48,237 nt of DNA from Coprinopsis marcescibilis (GCA_004369085.1 ML210359.1:1-48237); one strand, 5' to 3'; numbered from the stretch's first letter, positions 11,355-23,483 are shown. Made by a program: numbers and translations. The notes: generated by a model from the sequence alone, not told the origin.

Positions 11355-14300
11355 ATGAACGGCGGGATGATGAACACCAAGAAAGATTTACCGCCGCTGC
11401 CGTTATCTCCGCGCCCGCGTCGGCGGACTACGAGCCGCTCGCAGGGGCAGGGGCAGGGGTTCACGCAGCACCTGCAGGGGCTGGGGCTAGGCCAGGGCCA
11501 GGGACTGGGATATAGCCCGCATACCCCGCCTCAGGGCTACAATTCCACTTCATACTTCCCCGCCCAATCGCAATCGCAACCCCCACAATCGCAATCGGAA
11601 TCTCAATCCCAATCTCCGGCGACAAGGCACCCAGCGGCGCAGGCTCGATCTGCACCGTACACCCCACCACTCCTGGCGCAGACTCAATCTTACACTTACA
11701 CCACGCATGTACCAGTACAAGCTCAGACTCAGGTGCACTATGCGTCGAGCAACGCGAGCCCTGATCCAGTTCCCGCCGCCCGCCCGCGGTTGCGGGGGAG
11801 GACTCTGCAAGGGCAGGGGCAGGAGTACGAGCAGGAGAGGCAGCAGGAACAGGAACGTAAATCTATGTGGATGGACGATGAACCTGACGATCCCAGCTAC
11901 ACGCACAAAGACCGAGATCGGGACAGGGAGAACAGGATAGCAGGCCTCGGCAAGGATATGCTCACCACCGGCAAAGGCTTGATCAGCAGTGGGAAGGATG
12001 CGATTAGCAGTGGGAGGGGGATTGGGAAGGAGGTGATTAGTGGGCTGGTCACGCTTGCGCGGAGCAAGAGTAAGGGCAGGGGCAGGAAGGGAAGCAATGC
12101 TACTCCGCCTGTTGTTGCGCTTGGTACTGGTGGTGTCGGTGGTAATATTCCTTCAGGGACTGTATTGGGTGGGACGAGTGGCGGTGCGCTACCGCCCTCT
12201 GCGTTCAAGTTCCCCGGCAGCGGGAGCGATGGTGGGGACAGTGGGAGTGCTACAGGTGCGGGTAGGAGTGGGGGTACGAGGAGCAGGAGCAATAGCAAGA
12301 CTGCGCCTTTGGCCCCGGGGCTGGTATCAGGATTCTCATCCGCCGGTGCCACATCTGCATCTACGTCTGCATCTTCCACGCCCCTTTCCAGTGCACCCCC
12401 CTCTGGAGGTTTACCGTCAAGCACCTCTACCACCACAACTGCGACTGCACCGGGAACGCCTCCCTCTGCGTTCCACTCGGGTATCCTGGGCACGTCGACC
12501 CCACCTCAATCAATCTCCCGCAAGTCGAGCAAGTCGAACCTCGCCGGCCTCGCCAACGCTTTTGGCAGTTTGGGCTTGAGGAAGAAGACGAGTGCGGCGG
12601 ATCTGAGTGGCCAGGCTGCGTCTGCGTCTGCGCTGCGTGTACCGAAGAAGAGTCTGGTTGGTGGTGTGACGCGACCCTCTCCTGCTGCTCCAAAAACAAG
12701 TGTAGAGGCGGACGAAACGCCGCCGCCTGTACCCAGTAAATCTCCGACGGGCCTCACGTCCCTCCCAAACGAGGTGTTGGAGTATATCTTTGCGTTGGCG
12801 GTTGAGAGCGTGTTCCCGGTCGAGGACAGGCGTTGGCCGGATGTTCCTTTGTTTTCTAAAGCTGGGGCTGGTGCTGCTGGTAGGAAGAGCAGAGGGAGCG
12901 GGTCCGGTGGGAGTGGGAGTCTGGGGAGGAGTGCAGGTGCGAATCTTGTTCAGCATAATGCGGGGGCGGGGGCGGCATCGCCGCTTTCGCCTTTGGGTGG
13001 TTACCAGCCTTTCGCTACCTCCGCTGCGACGACCAAGCTGTCCTCTTCGTCCTCATCATCCTCGCTTTCTTCATCGACAAGCCCCTCCCCGCCCGTTTCG
13101 TTCCCGTCCTCGCCCGCTGGTACCCGCACCCAACATAAACCCCCACTCTCACTCTCCCTGTCCGCCCTCTTCAGCCCCTCCCAGTCGGAAGAAACCGCGA
13201 CACCGGTTGGGGACGGCGAGGACTGCGACGACTACTGGACACGGCGTGGGTTCCCGTGTTGGGCTGCGCATTTGCTTCCGAGCGTGCTGTCGCAGACGTG
13301 TAGGAGGTTCAGGAGGATGGTGCTGAGTGCGCCGGGGCTGTGGGGGTATGTGTATCTGACGAGGGGGAGTTTGGCTGGTGGACAGGGTTCTGTGTCCACC
13401 CCGATTTCTGCTTCTGCAGCCTCGTTTGCTTCGCCGGGGCTGCCGTCTGCAGCTTCGGCTAGGGGTGTGCACCACCGTGCGGCGTCGAGTCGGACTGCTG
13501 CTGGTGCTGGGGGTGGTAACGTTGTGGACGATATGGCACGGGACCTGGGGTGGGTGTCGATCTACCTCGAGCGTGCGCGACGTGTGGGGTTGAATATCGT
13601 CATTGATACGACTAAAATTCCTATTACGAATGCGTTGCTGCTGCTCAACGGCCGACCTTCATCCTCGGTGGTTCCGATGGATGTCGTCAGTCCTACCTTT
13701 CCCAACGGTGCCGACGCTTTACACCCGCACCCCCTCTTCCAACTCACGCAGACCTCGACGAGATGGACGACGCTTACGATTTTGGTCTCGCATATTGGGT
13801 CTGCGTCTTTGGCGCCGCTGCTGCGGTTGCTGGCGCATACGTCTGTGCCGCGGTTGGTGAAGATGCGGGTTGCGGCAGATATATGGAAGGAGGGGATAAC
13901 GAGCTACGAGGAGTTGCCCGAGGTTTTCGTTGGGGGGCGGGAGAGGGTGTTTGGGGAAGGTGCTGGTGCTGGTGCTGCGCAGGCTGTTGCGGCGAGGAGT
14001 GCTGTGACTAACAGCCGGGGTCCACCGAGTTTGCGCTCTGTGGTGCTTGATGGGGCTGTTTTGGGATGGACTGGTGCGGGACGCATGGGGTTGTGGGCGG
14101 GGTTGCATTCGAATCTGAGGGAGCTGGAGTTGAATTTTGCGACGAGGTATCCCAAGTATGAGGTGTGGAAGGAGGTGTTGGAGGTTGGGTGTCCGGGATT
14201 GGAGAGGTTGGTTGTGAGGGATGACGTGAGGGGTGTGCTGAGGTGCTTGGGTGTGCCTGAGGGTTTGGGATGGGTCGTTGGTGGTGGTGCTGGTGGAAGT

Positions 14301-16040
14301 GCAAGTAGAAATGTGGGAGGGGGGAGCGGGAGCGGTGGGATGAGGGTCAGACGGGAGAGGGAGGAGAAGAGGGTTGTGAATCCCAAGATGCTTTCGTTGC
14401 GCCCGGCTGCCAGTGGAAGTGGGGCTTCGTCCTCTGCCTCGTCTTCTTCGCTTGCTTTGTCGTCTTCGAGTCGGGGTGGCAGTGCTAGTGCGAGTCCGAG
14501 CTCTGTGGATTATCCACCGACCATCGCTGTGCAGGGTGCGAATGGGGGCCATGGAGCCGGACATCGGCCAGAGGGGCTGCAGCTGCAGCACAGCAATCAC
14601 ACCGTTACCGTGGGTCATAGCGGTGGGCTCAGTCCTAACCAGGGACACGTCTTCCTCGGCCCGAATCAGGATAGCAACCACCTCAATCCTAATAACCTGA
14701 TTCGCAGCCAACAGCGTGAATCGTCGCTCCTTCCGAGCTGGGGATTGGGTCGCACACCGCCGATGTCGCCGCTGACTCCGCACACCCCTATCAGTGCTAT
14801 TATCAATCAGTATGCGTCGTCTGTTCCGTTGACGATGGAAGGCGGGGTGGATGAAAGAATGGGTGGGGGTGCGTTGGACACGGGTAGGAGCCCGATGAGT
14901 GGGACGTACGGGCGTCCGCGATTGGGTGTTGTCGTGCCTCCGGGTGGCTCCATGGGGAGGAGAGAAAGGGCGCCCACCTCGCCTGTTTCGTCTGCAGGTT
15001 CTTCTGGCGAAGAAGGGGAGGGTGCGAATGTGGATTCCCCGGCTGCCGACAGGCATGCCCGTAATGGGAGCGGCAGAGGAGCACACGACGGGTTTGAGAA
15101 GATCAAGCTGCCGAATTTGAAGCATTTTGAGTTGCATGTGTGGAAGAGTGGGAGTAATGGTGGGAGTGGAGGGTATGTGGGTAGTACTGGTGGTGGTGTG
15201 AGGATGAGGAGTGCAAGTGCTGCTGGACGTACGCCTGACGAGAGTAGCTCCAGCTTCAGGAAACCAAATGTCGCTGTCAAAGTTGGACCCGGAAGCCGTT
15301 CTACTCGCGAAAATGAGGTGAAAGGAAAGGTGGAGGGAGGGGAGAAAGGAACGGTTATCGAGGGTCCCCCGAGGACGACAAGTTTGAAAAGCAAGATGAA
15401 TCGGTATGTCCAGGTGCAGGCGGGTGTGGTTAGCAGTGCCCCTGTTGTACCTGCCGAGATACCGCGGGATCGTGTTCCTCCTTCGAGTGCCAGTTCAAGC
15501 TCGGGATTTAGCTTCAAGTCGAGTTTGAGCTCCAAGTCTGGGCGGAGTTTGGTTTCAAATTCGAGTTCGGACGGGGGACTTGCCAGCGCGACTTCTAGTT
15601 CCAGTCGAAGTGGGGGTGGGAGCAGCAGCGATGGTGGAAGGGCAATGTTGCGTCATGCTACATCGGCATCGTCATTGCAGAGCCTGAAGTCGGCGAGCAG
15701 TGTCGCTGGTAGGGATAGTATGGTTGTCGCGAGGTTTATGTGTTTGTTTGAGACGCCCAAGTTGGAGCAGATGGTTGTGGGTGGGGTGACAAAGGGGGAG
15801 TGGGTGGTTGTGGGTGAGGCGCTGGGGTTACCTTTGGATCCAGATGCGTTCAAACCTGTTGAGGATGGTGATAATGAACCACACACGTTTGATGCAATTC
15901 AGGAAGAAGGCGACTATGGGCCTTGGGTGTATAAAAGCAAACCGAAGGGTTCAGGGCTGAAAAAGGAAAGGCGTAATCCTGTAGGCACTGAGGAGAGGAC
16001 GTACCCTTTCTTGAAGAGTTTGGATGTGAGATTTGTGTAA
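11355..16040 (+). CDS. Giant low-complexity F-box protein (1561 aa, intronless)
   Basis: The frame is open further upstream but the first ATG is at 11355 (MNGGMMNTKKDLPPLP). Residues 1-465 are low-complexity Q/S/G/P sequence with GQGQG and QSQSQ runs. An F-box first helix (LTSLPNEVLEYIFALA) is at about residues 467-482. The second half of the box (LSQTCRRFRRMVLSAPGLWG) follows only at about 645-664, so roughly 150 residues of Ser/Gly-rich sequence split the domain. An LRR-like region is at about 920-1010 (LRSVVLDG, LRELELNF, GLERLVVRD), then a long Ser/Gly-rich stretch, then a conserved-looking C-terminus (FLKSLDVRFV). The absence of introns over 4.7 kb is unusual beside its intron-rich neighbours. 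It is probably an SCF substrate receptor; the substrate is unknown. High GC and codon bias create long antisense shadow ORFs. Confidence 0.85.
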   Translation: MNGGMMNTKKDLPPLPLSPRPRRRTTSRSQGQGQGFTQHLQGLGLGQGQGLGYSPHTPPQGYNSTSYFPAQSQSQPPQSQSESQSQSPATRHPAAQARSAPYTPPLLAQTQSYTYTTHVPVQAQTQVHYASSNASPDPVPAARPRLRGRTLQGQGQEYEQERQQEQERKSMWMDDEPDDPSYTHKDRDRDRENRIAGLGKDMLTTGKGLISSGKDAISSGRGIGKEVISGLVTLARSKSKGRGRKGSNATPPVVALGTGGVGGNIPSGTVLGGTSGGALPPSAFKFPGSGSDGGDSGSATGAGRSGGTRSRSNSKTAPLAPGLVSGFSSAGATSASTSASSTPLSSAPPSGGLPSSTSTTTTATAPGTPPSAFHSGILGTSTPPQSISRKSSKSNLAGLANAFGSLGLRKKTSAADLSGQAASASALRVPKKSLVGGVTRPSPAAPKTSVEADETPPPVPSKSPTGLTSLPNEVLEYIFALAVESVFPVEDRRWPDVPLFSKAGAGAAGRKSRGSGSGGSGSLGRSAGANLVQHNAGAGAASPLSPLGGYQPFATSAATTKLSSSSSSSSLSSSTSPSPPVSFPSSPAGTRTQHKPPLSLSLSALFSPSQSEETATPVGDGEDCDDYWTRRGFPCWAAHLLPSVLSQTCRRFRRMVLSAPGLWGYVYLTRGSLAGGQGSVSTPISASAASFASPGLPSAASARGVHHRAASSRTAAGAGGGNVVDDMARDLGWVSIYLERARRVGLNIVIDTTKIPITNALLLLNGRPSSSVVPMDVVSPTFPNGADALHPHPLFQLTQTSTRWTTLTILVSHIGSASLAPLLRLLAHTSVPRLVKMRVAADIWKEGITSYEELPEVFVGGRERVFGEGAGAGAAQAVAARSAVTNSRGPPSLRSVVLDGAVLGWTGAGRMGLWAGLHSNLRELELNFATRYPKYEVWKEVLEVGCPGLERLVVRDDVRGVLRCLGVPEGLGWVVGGGAGGSASRNVGGGSGSGGMRVRREREEKRVVNPKMLSLRPAASGSGASSSASSSSLALSSSSRGGSASASPSSVDYPPTIAVQGANGGHGAGHRPEGLQLQHSNHTVTVGHSGGLSPNQGHVFLGPNQDSNHLNPNNLIRSQQRESSLLPSWGLGRTPPMSPLTPHTPISAIINQYASSVPLTMEGGVDERMGGGALDTGRSPMSGTYGRPRLGVVVPPGGSMGRRERAPTSPVSSAGSSGEEGEGANVDSPAADRHARNGSGRGAHDGFEKIKLPNLKHFELHVWKSGSNGGSGGYVGSTGGGVRMRSASAAGRTPDESSSSFRKPNVAVKVGPGSRSTRENEVKGKVEGGEKGTVIEGPPRTTSLKSKMNRYVQVQAGVVSSAPVVPAEIPRDRVPPSSASSSSGFSFKSSLSSKSGRSLVSNSSSDGGLASATSSSSRSGGGSSSDGGRAMLRHATSASSLQSLKSASSVAGRDSMVVARFMCLFETPKLEQMVVGGVTKGEWVVVGEALGLPLDPDAFKPVEDGDNEPHTFDAIQEEGDYGPWVYKSKPKGSGLKKERRNPVGTEERTYPFLKSLDVRFV

Positions 16041-17267
16041 CTGCTGTGTCGATTTTATACACGTTTATTTTAGAGTCGTTGGTTTCTACTTTGCTTTGAA
16101 TTACTAGTACTACTGCATGGATTCACTATTAGTACATGGACTCGCTATACTACATTAAAGATTGGATATAGTAATGTTGGACTAATAATACTGTATGTTA
16201 CATATTGGGATGACCTCAGACATTGCGCCTCGGGCGTTTTATAGTCATCTCGACTTGTCATGAGCATTTGCCGATTTACTTCTTTTAGTTAAAGTCTCCA
16301 TCCGGTATACCCGAACTCATCGCTAATTCCACACTCATGTTACTTTACCTACGGGACACGACACAGTCAGAGTACTGAGAACGGGTGGATACTATATACA
16401 AGACTTTCAGATGCTATGTATGCCTGCGCGCTTAAGCCTAAGTCTTCCAATTTATCCGAGCCAATCCCGATGGACAGATATAAACGCCACAAGAACCTTC
16501 CTCTTTGGACTCAAACGCCTATAATCTCCATTGCATGCTCTTGGTCAGTCACAAGTTGAATGTCGCCTAAGTATATCTTTCCTGGGCTGACGAATTAAAG
16601 ATTCTAAATCACCTCAGATAGCAAGGGAAATTGACTTATCACCGTTCCTCAAAAAGCATATCTTCCGCGCATGCGGTGAGTTTCCTCCCAGGAAAACCCT
16701 GAGTTGAGGAATGGGAACGAATCCATACATACAAGCGAGTGTCCGCCGACCAATGCCATGATCGCAATTTGCAAACTATGGGTGCTCTGGCCTGCGGACA
16801 CAGGTCCCGTCACGGCAAACTCTGGCGAAATTCCCGGACCTCAGAACTTGTTGCAACTACGCTTTGTTGATCGCATGGAATGTGGCAGTAAGTGAGATTA
16901 ACTTACGTTGTGTGTGTGTAAGAATCGCTGTGAGCACCTCGGCCTTACGATAGAGTTTCGGTGAGTTGAGTGATGGTCTTATGAATCGGAATTTGCCAAG
17001 TAACTTCTGTGCTCCGCTGCTCTGGAAGTAGAGCGCCCACCGGCTAAAGGAAGTTTAAGCGAGCTGGAGCCCGTCTTTGATCGCAAGATTCGTCAATCCG
17101 AACCTTGATTCACAAATCAATGGGGAGGTTACTGTACTGTGCTGCGTATCATGGTGGTAGATAAAAGGACTTGGTATGCTCTCTACAATTCTTCACTCAA
17201 CCATACACATCTCTCTTTCAAACTATAGACGTCTTGGAGCTCAAGCCTTTTCAAGCCCTCCATATCA
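16041..17267. other. Intergenic region before the peroxygenase gene
   Basis: No supported gene in about 1.2 kb. The first few hundred bases are the AT-rich 3' flank of the giant F-box gene; the end is the promoter of the peroxygenase gene. Confidence 0.55.
17161..17168 (+). promoter_or_regulatory. TATA-like box of the peroxygenase gene
   Basis: ATAAAAGG lies about 100 bp upstream of the ATG at 17268, a usual spacing for strongly expressed secreted-enzyme genes in mushrooms. The following CT/CA-rich bases (CTACAATTCTTCACTC) could hold the transcription start. Confidence 0.45.
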
Positions 17268-18653
17268 ATGCATCCCAACCGACTTTTATCCGCTACGATC
17301 CTAGCTGTGGTGGCAGGAACTGCTTTGGCATTCCCTTCCTACGAGTCTCTAGCTGGCCTTACAGGAAGGCAACTAGAGTCAGCCATTCAAGGGCTGAACC
17401 CCAAGCTTCCGCCGCCGCCGCCTGGGCCACTTAGCTTCAGTGGGACAAAGTTGGTGGATGATCCGGCTCATCCGTGGAGGCCGTTGAGAAATGGCGACCT
17501 ACGTGGCCCTTGTCCAGGATTAAACACCCTGGCATCTCATGGAGTAAGTTATGCCCAAGTTTCTATCCGCTGTCTACGGCCATATCACTGACTCGGTCTC
17601 GCATAGTATCTTCCAAGAGATGGTGTTGCTTCCCCGGCACAGTTCATTACGGCTGTTCAGGAAGGTACGTGGTCAGGACCCCTCTCTCCTCGCCGTGGCT
17701 AAATAATGGTTCTTGGATAGGGTTCAACATGGACAACCCAACAGCCCGAGTGGCCACCTACCTCACTCACTTAGTTGACGGAAATCTTGTCACTGACTTG
17801 CTCAGTATCGGCGCGAAGACTCGCAGGACTGGGCCTGATCCTCCACCACCCGCCATCGTCGGTGGAATGAATAACCACGGCACATTCGAGGGCGATGCCA
17901 GCTTATCTCGAGGTGTGTTAATATTGACCACTAATAGCATCCTCATTTCAGTGACTAAAATCGTTCTAACTTCCGCAGGTGACGCTTTCGATGGAGACAA
18001 TCACAATTTCAATCAAACTTTGTGGGACCAGGTATATAGCTCGCTTTCTCGGGGAAGCAATATTATGCTTAACCACCGGTATCCAGCTCGTCGACTACAG
18101 CAACCAATATGGCGGAGGTTTCTACAATTTGACAGTCGCAGGTGAACTTCGCTGGCAGAGAACCCAGCAATCAATTGCGACCAACCCCGAATTCGACTTC
18201 AGAGGGCTCCGCCACTTCACCGTCGTCGGACAAGCGTCTTTCCCTGCCGGGCTGTTCACTGACGGCCGTAAGACAGGAGCAGACAAGCATCAGCTCGATT
18301 TGGTGTCGGGCCTCAGTTTCTTCAAGCACATGAGGTTCCCAGCAGGATTCTTCAGAGCCTCTGAGCCCACTGGCGGAGTTGGTAGCGACGTCATATTTGG
18401 CGCCCATCCTGTCTTACCGGGAAGAAACGTCGGCGGAGTGAACAACTACGTCGTTGATACCAGTCTCGGAGGCTTCGGTGATTTCTGCAAGTTCTACACG
18501 GAATTCGTGAACATAACCATCAAGGGTCTTTACCCCAACCCCACCGGTGTTCTTCGAAGGAACCTGAACCTTAATTTGGGCTTTGTATACGATGCCCTTG
18601 CTCCTCGACTTGGCGCTAACTGCCCGCAAGTGTTCCCTTATGGCACAAATTAG
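17268..18653 (+). CDS. Unspecific peroxygenase-like heme-thiolate peroxidase, long type (381 aa)
   Basis: Exons are 17268-17543, 17607-17664, 17721-17912, 17979-18031 and 18087-18653, all with GT-AG introns. An N-terminal signal peptide (hydrophobic LLSATILAVVAGTALA) indicates secretion. The heme-ligand motif PCP is at residues 81-83 (Cys82 as axial thiolate), and the EGDASLSR motif at 168-175 matches the EGDxS...R Mg-binding site. Two Cys near the C-terminus (327 and 372) match the disulfide of the Agrocybe aegerita enzyme, and the end QVFPYG is conserved. These enzymes use H2O2 to hydroxylate or epoxidise a wide range of substrates. The distal Arg is present (R235), but the position expected to hold the acid-base Glu seven residues later is Gln242 (codon CAA, 18231-18233). 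Activity may be altered or lost. Everything else looks intact, so this is not an obvious pseudogene. Confidence 0.9.
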
Positions 18654-19329
18654 ACGCTGGTTGTACTTTGTACTTGCCTTGGCTAGTACGTGGCAAGTGG
18701 GACATTTCTGTCTTTAAATCTATTATTATCCTTTGCAACGCTTGGTCATTGATACTAGTGTGTTACACGTAGGATTCTAAATTAACTTTGCTGTTGCATC
18801 AAAGGCTTGCAGTAGGCTGAAACTCTCTTATACGTTTACCCAGCCCCGCGTATATGTAGAGCCGTTATTGTCCCTTTGTCTTGCTTCAAAGTAGGTGTTC
18901 ATCAAGGTACCAGCATGTCCATGCTTGACCTTACACTAAAAGGGTAACTCTTAACTGAGCTGACACAGTCATCGGAAAGCCCTGTTATCTCATAAAAAAC
19001 GACATCATACTCCTCTCGCTATTCTTTTCCTGAGATCCCTGCAGCTGTTTAGATTCATTGGACCTGTCGTACTTTGACCTGGGGTACCTCAGTCACCTAA
19101 TTAGACACCAACGCTAAATCTCGGGCCCTGACAAACCAGCAAATTTACCTTCAATGGCAGGACAACAGGCGGTGCGTATGCATGTTAATGATTTTTAAAT
19201 GATCTTAATCTATAGTACTAAAAGTGTCATACCGAGCCTTAATACCTAATAATTAATAGAAAATATAATAGAAAATATAAGTAATGTTTGAATCTAACAC
19301 ATGAATGAATGCCAAACGAATAGCCCTTC
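18654..19329. other. Intergenic region between convergent genes
   Basis: No gene seen. It is the shared 3' region of the peroxygenase gene (plus) and the F-box gene (minus). It ends in an AT-rich stretch at about 19180-19290 with a near-direct repeat of AGAAAATATA. Confidence 0.55.
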
Positions 19330-20980
19330 TCACCAAATCACTTCCCGGTCGTCGTCCTCTTTTTGAACCTTGAAACTCCATGTGAACATCTCATCCCGAA
19401 ACGTGACCTCGTCCCCATAGAAGAGCTTGTCTCCATCATATTCCAACCCTCCTCTCCTATCCAAAAAGTCAATCAAAAACTCGCTAACCGGTCTCTTCCT
19501 CTCCAGATTCCCAAAAAGAACAAACTCCCGCATGCGTTGGAGCAGGTCCAGCTTGTTCATGGCATCGATCCAGTACCCAGCACAGACATGGTCGGTTATC
19601 TGCAGCGAAAGAACATTCGGGGTATGCTTGATGATCGAGAGGTAGTCGTCGTCTTTCAGCGGCAGGTTCTTGAACGTGAGGTAGAGGATGTTGCATTTGG
19701 ACCGGGCGAGGAACGCTGACAGTGTCTTTCCCGTCGAGGTATCCTTTTTTGGTAACGCTCGCCCAGGAATAGGCGGTGCAGACACAGACAACTCGTACAA
19801 GCAAGGCGCAGTGAGCCCAGCGAAGAAAGGCCAAATCACCGTCGAGTCGCTATGGCTGATATTCAACAGCTTCAACCTGGGTAGATGCGTCTTCGTTTTC
19901 GAGATACCGTCAAGCTCACACACTGAGGATAGCGGGTTTGCTGACGGCGGGAAAGAGAGATCGCAGACCTCGAGGTTTCTGCAATTTTGGACGATGCGGA
20001 TGTAGCTGGCGTACGAGTCGGCCGTTGTTAGCCGGAGTGTCGTGAGTTGGTGCCAGGGGAGTTCCCAGTTTGATATTCTCTGGTCGCATGTTTGGAGGGA
20101 AAGTGATGTGAGGCGGGGTGTTGAGCCCATGTAGACAGGCACAGGCTCGTTTGTGTCAGCAAAGGGAGCGACCCTCGAGGGCGTGTAATACCACCCCTTC
20201 AGACTAAGAGACACCAACTCTGGCCATGAGTACCGGAGGTGGGTCGGATCTGTCGAGAAAAGGGGAGCCAATATGTCGAGGTTCGGGTGGGAGAGTGATA
20301 TTGATTTCCATCTTGAGGATTTCATCAAAAATTCTACCAGTGGGGAGGTGGCCCTTGATGATGTTGCTGGTGCTGCAGAAGGTAGAAGTCGATCAGATGA
20401 GAAGGAAAATGACCACGGACACGGTCCGCATCTGGAATAGTGGTTCTTGAGACTCCTAACTAGATCCTTCATGTTGGCAGCCTTCCTTCTCTCCCTAACC
20501 TCGACTTCACTCCAAAGGCTTGGCGTTCCATAAATAACCTGCGCCCATCTCCTGCACACACCTGCGATAGCAGGGAGTTGGGTTAGGCCATCCTTCTCGG
20601 AAGTTTCGCCATCGTCATCGCTGCATATGACGAGCTTGAATATCTCGATGAGAATTTCGGAAGGAAGTGAGCGCCAGTGCGAAAGAATCTTGGTGTACGG
20701 CTTTTTCTTTTCGACCAATCTGTACCATTTGCTGCGAAGTGATTGAAATTGGACGTAAACATCCCGGATCTCATGGTCGAGCTGCTTGAGGGATTCGTCG
20801 ATGGAGGCGACTTCTGCTCGAAGACATTGCTCTTGTGCAGGGTTTAGGGGGTCGTTGTTAAGTGAGAGCAGGGAGACGAGCGAAGTAGCCGACAGGGAGG
20901 GGCTCTGTGAACGTCGACGGGTTTATCAGTGAGATGGGCCAACAGGTATAAATGAGGACAAAGGGACCTACCACACTCAT
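19330..20980 (-). CDS. F-box protein with N-terminal coiled coil (527 aa, 2 exons)
   Basis: Exon 1 is only 9 nt (20972-20980, ATG AGT GTG). After a 67-nt GT-AG intron, exon 2 runs 20904-19330. There is no in-frame ATG early in exon 2, which is why the small first exon is preferred. Residues about 20-70 form a heptad-like segment (IDESLKQLDHEI ... LRSKWYRL) typical of the large Agaricomycete F-box family. The F-box follows at about 80-125 (WRSLPSEILIEIF ... VCRRWAQVIYGTPSLW). The remainder has LRR-like strands (LVSLSLKGW, LTSLSLQTC, LTTLRLTT, LKLLNISHS). It is a probable SCF substrate receptor. It is not closely related to the A-H family, which has a shorter box and different introns. Confidence 0.85.
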
Positions 20981-21948
20981 GAGAACTAGGCTCGATGGGC
21001 TTCTGATTTGAGAGTGCGAACCGTATATAAAGGCTAGAGGAGATGTTGGTCAGCGTCAGGTAAACGTTTCAGGTTTCAGGTTTCGTGATTAGATGCCGGA
21101 GACTTATACCTAAGGGTGTGATTATTCCGTACGAGATGGATCATGGGTCCACGAAGAACCACTATGTACAAAACGTGCCAGTGAGTGCCACAGAATAGAT
21201 ATCCCCGGTCCACGGCTTCGTATCAGGATGGATCGGCCGCAAGGAGATTCGGAAATTCACATTTAACCAGCTTCGAACTTTCCAACCAATTCTGCAAAAC
21301 AAACTGGCCCGCAGTGTACGTCAAGACTCCTGCTTTCTCATGAATGAAACACGTCCTTGCGAATCGGAAGGGAAGAACACATGTGGGTATTCACCGAGAG
21401 AGAGCCAACAGCAGACGACGTAAGGCTTGAAACGCCGATGACTCTTGGGCACAATTGAAGGCGGTGTTGCTGACTGGCGGAACTGCTGAAACACTTCCGG
21501 TCAACAATGACAGGCTTTTGACAACGTCAAAGAAAGACTCTAGCACCCTCGAGGCACTGTGGTTATCAAAATAGAATGTCATATGAACACCGAATCGGGA
21601 TGAAAGGCTTTCCCTACGGCAAAGATCCCCAGTAACTTGTAAGCACAAGCACTGTGATCGATCATCACTCCCTCGATGACATATGCATGAGTGTGACCAG
21701 GCCCAAGTGTTTGGTAAACTGGGAGACGAGTCAGGAAGCAGTAGAACTCAAATGAACACTAGAACTCACAGCGCCAATCTACCTCGATTCACCTATCCCC
21801 GTGGGACAGAACATATCCTACAAATCAAAACCCGGGGGTGTATTTGCGATTCGGGGATCGGTGATGAAGTTGCGTCTGGGACTCGGTTTGGGGAACACTA
21901 GATTGCTGAAGCAGTGAATGTATTCATGGAACAATGACGATGAAATCG
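20981..21948. other. Intergenic region between the F-box and Nudix genes
   Basis: No supported gene. A minus-strand ORF at 21391-21648 and a plus-strand ORF at 21683-21901 have no recognisable features. The region includes the promoter of the F-box gene. Confidence 0.5.
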
Positions 21949-23088
21949 CTATTGAGCGGCATTTAGTGTGTAAGCTATCACATTCCCGTTAGAATTTTCT
22001 GACTCTTCCTCGAATTTCTTCACCGCCTTGGTGACGTCGAGGAATGACCGTATTTGTTCTGAGGCATATCGCTCGTAGACCGTAGACCGGTCAAAGGCAA
22101 GTTCCGCAACTTTGATCTATGACGATAGTGAGTTATTCTTGTGAGGGAACACTCATGTAGTTGGCTAAATTCCGATGCTCACAAGGATATCGGAGGTTAG
22201 GCCTTTAATAGGCGATGCCGAGGTTCTAAACCGATGCATGCGGTAGGTAGTGCCTCCAAACATGTTTACAGCTGAGTCACTAGAGTTCTACCCAGAAATC
22301 ATCGATTAAATACCTATTCGGAGACAAATATAAACTGGCAGCACCCACATAATAATCGTCCTTGTATATCCAATCATCGCTGCCAACATCAACCAAGTTT
22401 TCAGTCAGGTGCGCTTTGGAAGGATCAAGGATTGCTTCCAAGGGGTAGCTAAATATCTTTGCCACTTCCTTTTCAGACGCCTTGAGATCCTTCAAGACGG
22501 ACGTGTTGGTCAAAAGCGCGATGACTGGAGTCACGAAAAGGCGATGCAACGAGATATGTGGTTGGAGAACCACCAGGGGTCGGACATAAGGAGAATCGAT
22601 CGGTAATGAAACCTCCTCTTCAGCTTCACGTCGCTGTTAAACCATGAAGTTAGTATCCGAACTATCTTCCAGATCGGAAACATACGCACAGCGGTGGCAA
22701 CCCAATCCTTATCCTCTACATCAGCTCTTCCCCCCGGCAAGGCCGTCTGACCAGCATGCGTACGTAGTTGCTTAGACCTTGTGGTTAACAAGACCCGCAA
22801 TTGCCCGTTCTGCTCATACAGCAGCACCAGCACCGCAGCCAACCGAGATACAGGCTGCTGAGACCTGCACAGTATTGAGTCAGCTAAACACATCCTATAA
22901 TAGTGTTTTGAGAGGACAAAAAGACGACTAACGGACAGAATCTCGCTGCAAGCCTTGTTTTCTGCCTCATTCCTAACCCCTAGCGAGATCAACCGTTTAA
23001 TGCACACTTGCGATTCATTCGAGAGCTTGAACTGAGCGAGTTCCTCAGGAGTTACTGTCGGTATGGGTTTGATTGTCGTGTCGAACAT
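21949..23088 (-). CDS. Nudix hydrolase, CoA pyrophosphatase-like (PCD1/NUDT7 type, 293 aa)
   Basis: Exons are 22933-23088, 22690-22857, 22349-22633, 22183-22287 and 21949-22116. All are phase-0 multiples of three and joined by GT-AG introns. The Nudix box is split by intron 2: LPGGRADVEDKDWVATA ends at residue 108 and RREAEEEVSL follows. This fits the GG..E..D.D....REA.EE core, with Ser in place of the last Gly. Further family marks are the C-terminal YRMHRFR block and the PIKGLTSDIL run. Family members cleave CoA and oxidised CoA derivatives or 8-oxo-dGTP, in peroxisomes or mitochondria. I see no clear peroxisomal C-terminal tripeptide (it ends NAAQ). The assignment to the CoA-type clade rests on motif similarity. 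Confidence 0.85.
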
Positions 23089-23483
23089 GGCGTCTCCAAA
23101 TCTAGGGTGAGTCTAGAGGGAGGAAAGACCAGCACACGACTGGCAGGCGAGTGAGTGGAACAAGGTCAACAGTACCTCCGATAATCCCGGAGTGGGGTAC
23201 CAACAAATTATGATCTGGGGATTGGTCAGGGGTATCTCACATTTACGACTGGGGGTAAAAAGGATCGTACGCAAACGATTCGCGATATAAGCATTAAAGG
23301 CATTTTGAGCGTGATCTATGTCTAGGTGGTGAGGAAATACTGTAAGATTAGCTGTTGATAGATGTATGTTTTCAAATAGTCAAGGACCATGTCCATGATA
23401 AGTGATTGCATGGCGCGAGTTATAGTTCGTAATTCGACCCTGAAAGGTCCTGATGTTCATAATTCCGTTTCGAGTCTTCATGG
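23089..23483. other. Intergenic region, Nudix promoter
   Basis: No gene seen in about 400 bp; it contains the upstream region of the Nudix gene and the 3' end of the next gene. Confidence 0.5.
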